NCBI GenBank assembly: GCA_963785585.1
Contig: CAWAVW010000003.1
Coordinates: forward strand, 124,001 to 188,000
Direction: 5' to 3'
DNA length: 64,000 nt
Source: Palsa-295 sp963785585
GTDB lineage: Bacteria > Acidobacteriota > Terriglobia > Acidiferrales > UBA7541
The notes below the pieces were generated by a model. It made no database searches, was not told the origin of the DNA, and worked only from the letters and a program-made list of their open reading frames with translations. Shown here in pieces: positions 58,750 to 64,000 of the stretch. Positions within the stretch are counted from its first letter, which is position 1. The number at the start of each line of letters is the position of its first letter. The position numbers and the translations under genes were made by a program.

Positions 58750-59883
58750 TCAACTCGCGGGAGATATCTGCGCCAGCGGTGCCAAAGCGCCGGCAGATTC
58801 CAGCAGCGCCAGTTGCCCGCACGCCGCCATCACGTCTTGCCCGCGCGAGTACCGCACAAACGCCGGAATGTTCTTGTCCGTCAAAATCCTTTGAAACTGA
58901 TCGATCCGCGCTTGATTCGGCGGCTCGTAGGGCAGTTCGCCCGGATTCCACGGAATCAAATTCAGCTTCGCGCGCAAACTTCCCAGCAGCTTGGCCACGC
59001 GTCTTGCATCATCCGCCGAGTCGTTGAACCCGCCCAGCAGCACATACTCAAACGTCAAATGCTCCCAGGGCCGCAGCGGATAGTTCGCGCACGCTTCCAG
59101 CAGTTTTTCGATCGGATACTTCCGGTTGATCGGCATAATTTCGTCGCGCTGCTCATTCGATGAAGCGTTCAACGAAATCGCCAGCTTCGGCCGCACGCTT
59201 TCACGGGCCATACGGTCGATTCCCGGAATGATTCCGCTGGTCGAAAGCGTTGCGTGTTTGGGCGTGATCGCGAGGCCATTCGGATCGAGCAGAATCCGCA
59301 GCGCCGCCATCACCGACTCGTAATTCAGCAACGGTTCGCCCTGCCCCATGAGCACCACGTTGGTTTGCGGTTTCAGCGTCCCGCGATTGTCCTCCAGAGC
59401 GATCAGCACCTGGCCCACAATTTCCGCCGCGCTGATATTCCGAATCAATCCCAGTGTCGCCGTCAGGCAGAAATGACAATCGACGGCGCATCCCGCCTGG
59501 GTTGAAACGCAAATCGTCTGCCGGTTTTCCTCGGGCATAAAGACTGTTTCGATCGTGGCCGGTTTCGTCGCACGCCCGTTTTCTCCAGCGTCCGCTGTGG
59601 CGAGGGCCAGCACGTACCTCACCGTTCCGTCCGACGACCGGTAAGTCCGCACAATCTTCGGCAGGTCGATTGCCGCGTCCCGCGAAAGCTTTTCCCGCAG
59701 CGATGCCGGCAAGTTGCTGATGTTTGCGAAATCGTTTCGCCGCTCCGCATACAACGCGTGGTAAATCTGGCCGCCCCGGTAGGCTGGCTCTCCCAAAGAC
59801 ACGGCGAGGGCCCGTAATTGCTCGAGTGACAATCCCAGCAGATTCCTTCGCGATTTAAATTCGGGCTCCGCCATTTTGCCCAT
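58750..59883 (-). CDS. rlmN: 23S rRNA (adenine-2503-C2)-methyltransferase
   Basis: Radical-SAM methylase of 377 residues modifying A2503 of 23S rRNA and A37 of some tRNAs. The SAM cluster motif is CAVDCHFC (about residue 135), and the methyl-carrying Cys near the C-terminus is in MAACGQL. GQGEPLLNY is conserved. ATG 59883 or 59874 may be the start. It converges on pgeF with a 27-base gap. Confidence 0.94.
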   Translation of the reverse strand: MGKMAEPEFKSRRNLLGLSLEQLRALAVSLGEPAYRGGQIYHALYAERRNDFANISNLPASLREKLSRDAAIDLPKIVRTYRSSDGTVRYVLALATADAGENGRATKPATIETVFMPEENRQTICVSTQAGCAVDCHFCLTATLGLIRNISAAEIVGQVLIALEDNRGTLKPQTNVVLMGQGEPLLNYESVMAALRILLDPNGLAITPKHATLSTSGIIPGIDRMARESVRPKLAISLNASSNEQRDEIMPINRKYPIEKLLEACANYPLRPWEHLTFEYVLLGGFNDSADDARRVAKLLGSLRAKLNLIPWNPGELPYEPPNQARIDQFQRILTDKNIPAFVRYSRGQDVMAACGQLALLESAGALAPLAQISPAS

Positions 59884-59935
59884 AGTATCACGCTGGTTGG
59901 CGCGGGATTTCGCCGCCGCCGGCTGCCGTCGGCGT

Positions 59936-59941
59936 TATAAT
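59936..59941 (+). promoter_or_regulatory. Putative -10 of cysteine dioxygenase gene
   Basis: Perfect TATAAT 43 bases before the GTG start at 59984, within the 100-base gap between divergent rlmN and the dioxygenase gene. The -35 area is GC-rich with no clear box. Confidence 0.4.
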
Positions 59942-59983
59942 CCTACAAGGCAAAGTGAATTCGCCTTTGCCGGGAGGCTCGCC

Positions 59984-60598
59984 GTGGATTCATCCACCAA
60001 CGTTCAAAACGCCACGTCCATGCAACTGTTGACCATCGATGAATGGGTGCAAAAGCTGGCCGCCATTCCCGAAGACGAATTCACCATTCAAAACGTGTGC
60101 GATTTCACCGCACGCAACGGAATTCAGCCCGAGACTCTCGCGCCGTACCTTTTCTACGCGCAAAATCACTACACGCGAAACCTGATTTTCAAAAATAATC
60201 TTTTCGAAGTGCTCGCCATCTGTTGGAACGTCGGCCAGGTGAGCCGCATTCACAATCACCGCGACCAGAATTGTTGGATGGTCACTCCGATTGGCCGCCT
60301 TCGCGTCCAAAATTTCCGCGTCGAGGATCGCGACGCAAAAACGGGCAACTGTAGACTCGTTCCGACCGAGTCCTACGACATGGACCCGGCTCACCCCGCT
60401 TTTGTTCAACCCGATGAGCCCGTGCATCAGGTCCTGAACTTGCCCGAATACAACCAGGCCTCCACCAGCGTTCACATTTATTCCTACCCCTATCAATCGT
60501 GCGAAGTCTATTCGATCGATAAAGGTGCTTACGCCGACGTTCCCCTTCACTACTCCAGCGAATACGGAAAGCTTTCTCCCGACGAAAAACTTTCGTAG
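59984..60598 (+). CDS. Cysteine dioxygenase (Arg-type)
   Basis: 204-residue cupin that oxidises L-cysteine to cysteine sulfinate with Fe(II) and O2. Iron ligands are His90 and His92 (IHNHRDQNC) and His148 (PVHQV). Arg65 (HYTRN) matches the carboxylate-binding Arg of true cysteine dioxygenases. Cys97 and Tyr166 (HIYSYP) match the Cys-Tyr crosslink pair of mammalian CDO, although many bacterial CDOs have Gly at the Cys position. GTG 59984 has GGGAGG (59972-59977) six bases upstream and decides the start. Confidence 0.9.
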   Translation: MDSSTNVQNATSMQLLTIDEWVQKLAAIPEDEFTIQNVCDFTARNGIQPETLAPYLFYAQNHYTRNLIFKNNLFEVLAICWNVGQVSRIHNHRDQNCWMVTPIGRLRVQNFRVEDRDAKTGNCRLVPTESYDMDPAHPAFVQPDEPVHQVLNLPEYNQASTSVHIYSYPYQSCEVYSIDKGAYADVPLHYSSEYGKLSPDEKLS

Positions 60599-60694
60599 CC
60601 GTCCCCACGCCTGCGCCGCGAAGTTTTCGCCGCAAGACGCATTCGGGAAACTTTCGCGCCGCGCCGATGACTTTTGCCTTTCCGGCATGACACA

Positions 60695-61984
60695 ATGGAC
60701 ATACCCATGGCTGCACCCAGCGGTAACGTCCAGAAGGAAGTTCTGCCCAACGGCCTCGTCGTCATCACCGAGGCGATGGAGCATGTCCATTCCGTGTCCG
60801 TCGGCATCTGGCTGCGCACCGGTTCGCGTCGTGAGCCTGCCGCGCTCAACGGAATATCGCATTTCATCGAGCACATGGTTTTCAAGGGCACCTCGCGCCG
60901 TTCGGCCGAAGATATTGCCCGCGAAGTGGATAGCGTCGGCGGCATGCTGGACGCCTTCACGTCAAAAGAAATGGTTTGCTTCAATACGCGCGTTCTCGAC
61001 GAGCACCTGCCGAAAGCCTTTGACGTCTTGAGCGACATGGTTCTCGATCCGAAATTTGCCGAAGACGAAATCGACCGCGAAAAATCCGTGATCCTCGAAG
61101 AAATCCGCATGACGCAGGACAATCCCGAGGATCTGGTTCATGAACTCTTCACCCAGAATTTTTGGGCTCCGCATGCGCTCGGCAAGCCGATTCTGGGAAC
61201 TCCCGAAACGGTTTCGTCGTTCTCGCGTGACTCGCTTCGCGCCTGGTTTGGCCAGTGGTTCGCCCCGAACAACATCGTCATCACGGCCGCGGGACACCTG
61301 ACCCACGCGCAGTTGCTCGATCTCGTCGCCGAACGGTTTTCAAACAGTACCGCCTCGGGTCCCGGCGAAGCCGACCCGAAGCCGCAGCACGCTCCGCACA
61401 TTACGTTGCGCACCAAGCACGAACTCGAACAGGTCCACCTCTGCCTCGGTGTTCCCGCGCTGCCGATGACCGACCAGCGCCGATTCGCTGTTGCGGTCCT
61501 TAACAACGTACTCGGCGGCGGGATGTCGTCGCGCCTGTTCCAAAATATTCGCGAACGCCAGGGTCTCGCGTACTCAATTTTCAGCGAGCTGAGCTCCTAC
61601 CGCGATACCGGTTCATTGTCTGTATACGCCGGCACTTCGCTCGACACTGCTTCGCAGTTGGTCGATTCCGTCCTCGATGAATTTCGCCGCCTTCGCGACG
61701 AACCTCTCTCCGCCGATGAGCTTCGCCGCGCCAAAGATCATCTGAAAGGCGCCACGCTGCTGGCTCTTGAGGGCAGCGGCCAGCGGATGAACAGCCTGGC
61801 GCGCTACCACATGTACTTCAACCGCCACTTCACCGCGCAGGATTTGATCGCGCTGCTCGAAAGCGTCACCGTCGAAGACGTACAGCAGTTGGCCCGGGAA
61901 TTCTTCCAGCCCAACCGCCTCGCCGCTTCCGTCGTCGGCAACCTCAACGGCTTCAAACTTACTCGCGAGCAGCTCGCGATTTAA
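60695..61984 (+). CDS. M16 zinc peptidase (pitrilysin/processing peptidase-like)
   Basis: 429-residue inverzincin peptidase. The inverted zinc motif HFIEH is at residues 56-60, and the distal Glu lies in ILEEIRMTQDNPEDLVHE. The C-terminal half contains GGGMSSRLFQNIRERQGLAYSI, the substrate-binding R/Y segment. The size and sequence match the bacterial YmxG/processing-peptidase-beta-like group, active as a dimer. ATG 60695 and 60707 are both possible starts. Cytoplasmic; no signal peptide. Confidence 0.9.
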   Translation: MDIPMAAPSGNVQKEVLPNGLVVITEAMEHVHSVSVGIWLRTGSRREPAALNGISHFIEHMVFKGTSRRSAEDIAREVDSVGGMLDAFTSKEMVCFNTRVLDEHLPKAFDVLSDMVLDPKFAEDEIDREKSVILEEIRMTQDNPEDLVHELFTQNFWAPHALGKPILGTPETVSSFSRDSLRAWFGQWFAPNNIVITAAGHLTHAQLLDLVAERFSNSTASGPGEADPKPQHAPHITLRTKHELEQVHLCLGVPALPMTDQRRFAVAVLNNVLGGGMSSRLFQNIRERQGLAYSIFSELSSYRDTGSLSVYAGTSLDTASQLVDSVLDEFRRLRDEPLSADELRRAKDHLKGATLLALEGSGQRMNSLARYHMYFNRHFTAQDLIALLESVTVEDVQQLAREFFQPNRLAASVVGNLNGFKLTREQLAI

Positions 61985-62067
61985 TCTCCTTCGTTGTCGA
62001 ATCGTCCCGAACCGTTGCATCTGCGCGACTTCGTATTGACCCGCGCCTCGCAGTTTGCCATCATCGC

Positions 62068-62925
62068 TTGCAGCGCTTCATCAATGGCAGCGCTGCAACG
62101 GGGGAGCCTCGTATTTCGTTTCGCGTATCCATCTTAGCGTCGGGCAGCACGGGCAATTGCACTTTGCTCGAATCCGGATGCACCACTCTCCTCGTTGACG
62201 CCGGGCTCGGCAAAAAAGAAATGCTGCGGCGGTTCGAAGCTCTCGGCCGCTCTCGCCCCGAACATCTCGACGGAATCCTTCTCACGCACGAACACAGCGA
62301 CCATTCGAACGGCCTCGCCCAGCTCTCGCGCGATTGGGACTGTCCCGCGTACCTCACCGAGCCGGCGCACCGCGAAATCAAGAAGATGTTCGAAGATGGT
62401 CCGAAATCGAAACTCCATCGCGTCGAATACATTCGTCCCGGCATTAAATTTGTCATCGGCGATATTGAAATCACTGCATTCTCGATTCCGCACGATGCTG
62501 CCGACCCCGTCGGGTATGCCTTTCGCGCCAACGGCAAGAAAGTCGCCATCGTCACCGATCTGGGCTATATGCCCGAACTCGTGAAGCACCACCTGCGGGA
62601 AGCCGATTTCCTGATACTCGAATCGAATCATGACCTCGAAATGTTGAAGGTCGGACCGTACCCCTGGTACATCAAGCAGCGCGTGATGAGCCGTACGGGC
62701 CATCTTTCCAACACCATCGTCAGCGAATTCCTCGCCGACTCCGAACTGTTCGACGCGCGCGCGCGCCATCTCGTTCTCGCTCACATTTCCGAACAGAACA
62801 ACACTCCGGACCTTGCTCGCATTTCCGCCGAAGAAGCACTAAACCGTCGCTCGAGCGAATACGCCTTCCGCGGCACGCTGCACGTCGCCTCGCAGCGCGT
62901 CCCCCTCGGCCCCTTCGACCTCTAG
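62068..62925 (+). CDS. Metallo-beta-lactamase-fold hydrolase (YycJ-like)
   Basis: Phosphoribosyl-phosphodiesterase/YycJ-like metallohydrolase. The body is FRVSILASGSTGNCTLLES, then the metal motif LTHEHSDHSNG, a second His in IPHDAADPVGY, Asp in IVTDLGYMPE and LAHISEQNN. The start is unclear: no ATG or GTG precedes the domain. TTG 62068 gives 285 residues but no ribosome site. GGGGAG (62101-62106) is spaced for an ATT codon at 62113, which would begin MSFRVSILASGS, exactly where relatives start. Confidence 0.87.
   Translation: MQRFINGSAATGEPRISFRVSILASGSTGNCTLLESGCTTLLVDAGLGKKEMLRRFEALGRSRPEHLDGILLTHEHSDHSNGLAQLSRDWDCPAYLTEPAHREIKKMFEDGPKSKLHRVEYIRPGIKFVIGDIEITAFSIPHDAADPVGYAFRANGKKVAIVTDLGYMPELVKHHLREADFLILESNHDLEMLKVGPYPWYIKQRVMSRTGHLSNTIVSEFLADSELFDARARHLVLAHISEQNNTPDLARISAEEALNRRSSEYAFRGTLHVASQRVPLGPFDL
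62101..62115 (+). promoter_or_regulatory. Ribosome site pointing to an ATT start codon
   Basis: GGGGAG (62101-62106) lies six bases before ATT (62113-62115), in frame with the metallohydrolase. It is the best ribosome site in the region and gives a family-typical N-terminus. ATT is a rare initiator. Confidence 0.35.
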
Positions 62926-63099
62926 TTGCGCAATTCCGTGCCGTCCTCTCGCTCTATTCGTGCCTTCTGTGCCTCCCTGCGTCCTCCGTGGCCAATTTTT
63001 TAACTTCGTTTTTCGCAGCCCCAGCGCATTGTCCTCGCTTCTGAATCCATCTCGATTTCAGTTATCATGGTTTGTACAACACACCGAAGGGAGCCACGC

Positions 63100-64000
63100 T
63101 TGATTTCACGCTATACCCGCCCGGAAATGGGCCATGTCTGGAGTGAGCAAAACCGTTTTCAGAAGTGGCTGGAAGTCGAGCTGGCCGCCACCGAAACTCT
63201 CGCCGAAGCCGGCATTGTCCCGAAAGCCGCCGCCGCGAAACTTCGTGAGCGCGCCAAGGTGGACGTGGCCCGCATCAACGAAATTGAAAACAAAGTCCGC
63301 CACGACGTCATCGCCTTCACGATCGCCGTTCAGGAATCCGTTGGCGATCCGGAAGCTGCACGTTGGCTGCACTACGGCCTCACCTCGAACGACGTTGTGG
63401 ACACCTCGCAAGCGCTTCTGATTCGCGAAGCTTCGCAACTCATCGAGCAGAAAATTGATGCCATGGGCGCGATTCTCGAAAAGCGGGCCTGGGAGTTTAA
63501 AGACACTCCGGAAATCGGCCGCACGCACGGCATTCACGCCGAGCCGATCACCTTCGGCCTGAAAGTCGCCAACTGGTACGCCGAAAATCGACGCGACGCT
63601 GCTCGCTTCGCTCTGGCAGCCCGACAGATCGCGGTGGGGAAGATTTCAGGCGCCGTCGGCACTTGCACTCATCTGGGCCCTGAAATCGAGCAGAAAATCT
63701 GCGCGCGACTCGGCCTGGCCACCGCGCCGATCACTTCACAGGTGATCGAACGCGACCGCCACGCTCAATATCTCTCGACGCTGGCCATCGTCGCCGCGTC
63801 GCTCGAACGGATCGCCCTCGAAGTTCGCCATCTGCAGCGCACCGAAGTTCGCGAACTGGAAGAACCTTTCGGCGGCGAACAGCGCGGTAGTTCCGCCATG
63901 CCCCACAAGCGCAACCCGGTGTCGAGCGAACAGATTTGCGGACTGGCGCGTGTCGTGCGCGCCAACGCGTCAGCCTCGATGGAAAATATCGCTCTGTGGC
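63100..64000 (+). CDS. purB: Adenylosuccinate lyase, 3'-truncated by window end
   Basis: Purine-pathway lyase (fumarase/aspartase superfamily) that cleaves adenylosuccinate and SAICAR. The visible 300 residues include RYTRPEMGHVWSEQNRFQKW, HYGLTSNDVVDTSQ, GRTHGIHAEPITFGLK and the signature GSSAMPHKRNP. The TTG start at 63100 follows GAAGGGAG (63086-63093) with six bases between, and no better start exists. The gene continues past the window. Confidence 0.93.
   Translation, partial: MISRYTRPEMGHVWSEQNRFQKWLEVELAATETLAEAGIVPKAAAAKLRERAKVDVARINEIENKVRHDVIAFTIAVQESVGDPEAARWLHYGLTSNDVVDTSQALLIREASQLIEQKIDAMGAILEKRAWEFKDTPEIGRTHGIHAEPITFGLKVANWYAENRRDAARFALAARQIAVGKISGAVGTCTHLGPEIEQKICARLGLATAPITSQVIERDRHAQYLSTLAIVAASLERIALEVRHLQRTEVRELEEPFGGEQRGSSAMPHKRNPVSSEQICGLARVVRANASASMENIALW

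Overview
The window looks like a chromosomal segment of an Acidobacteriota (Acidobacteriia-type soil) bacterium. This is inferred from gene content, not from a database search. The signs are moderately high GC, a very long TonB-dependent receptor with an N-terminal carboxypeptidase-regulatory-like domain, SGLT-type sugar symporters, Fis-type NtrC regulators whose C-termini read (I/V)LxISYxALLYKxRQ, and abundant PilZ proteins. I see no tRNA or rRNA genes, insertion sequences, phage genes, CRISPR arrays or attachment sites.

Layout. (1) 136-5967 is a sugar operon: SGLT-type Na+/sugar symporter, a two-helix small membrane protein, GalE, xylulokinase and xylose isomerase. (2) 6200-11660 holds a TetR regulator, a zinc alcohol dehydrogenase and an Oar-like outer-membrane receptor closed by a hairpin terminator. 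(3) 11841-25191 is a fatty-acid or acyl-CoA degradation block: SDR, acyl-CoA ligase, two tandem acyl-CoA dehydrogenases, a FadJ-like bifunctional enzyme, a histidine phosphatase overlapping an APH-type kinase, and on the minus strand enoyl-CoA hydratase, an ACAD11-type dehydrogenase and a MaoC hydratase; then a quinone-oxidoreductase-like reductase and an alpha/beta hydrolase. (4) 25298-34058 is a uronic-acid block: hexuronate-type MFS carrier, KDG kinase, KDPG aldolase, a DUF4861-GH88 fusion, an SDR, a ManD-type dehydratase and a fumarylacetoacetate-hydrolase-family enzyme. (5) 34280-43138 is a nine-gene run: second SGLT-type symporter, second small membrane protein, GalK, GalT, UxaA-family dehydratase, SDR, amidohydrolase-type lactonase, a second SDR and a mutarotase. 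(6) 43185-48881, on the minus strand, carries a DUF4105 protein, a YncE-like propeller, a two-domain ThyX, ribosomal protein L31 and a GGDEF-PilZ protein. (7) 49142-55735 is a signalling island: PilZ, histidine kinase, sigma-54 response regulator, PilZ, a receiver-less sigma-54 activator and a LuxR-type regulator. (8) 55841-64000 is housekeeping: MtaB, AcpS, PgeF, RlmN, cysteine dioxygenase, M16 peptidase, metallo-beta-lactamase-fold hydrolase and PurB, which runs off the window.

How it fits together. Blocks 1 and 5 supply xylose isomerase and kinase, the Leloir enzymes GalK/GalT/GalE, and every step of a non-phosphorylative L-fucose route (mutarotase, dehydrogenase, lactonase, dehydratase, ketodeoxyfuconate dehydrogenase, diketo-hydrolase at 33198). 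Xylose, galactose and fucose are the side-chain sugars of fucosylated xyloglucan, so the two operons together suggest use of plant hemicellulose. Block 4 adds unsaturated uronate and mannonate disposal through KDG. Both SGLT-type symporters are followed at once by a small two-helix protein of similar plan, which may be an undescribed accessory subunit. In block 3, kinase plus ACAD11-type dehydrogenase suggests breakdown of 4-hydroxyacyl-CoAs. Block 7 combines sigma-54 activators with three PilZ proteins that keep the c-di-GMP-binding residues and one diguanylate cyclase with an I-site.
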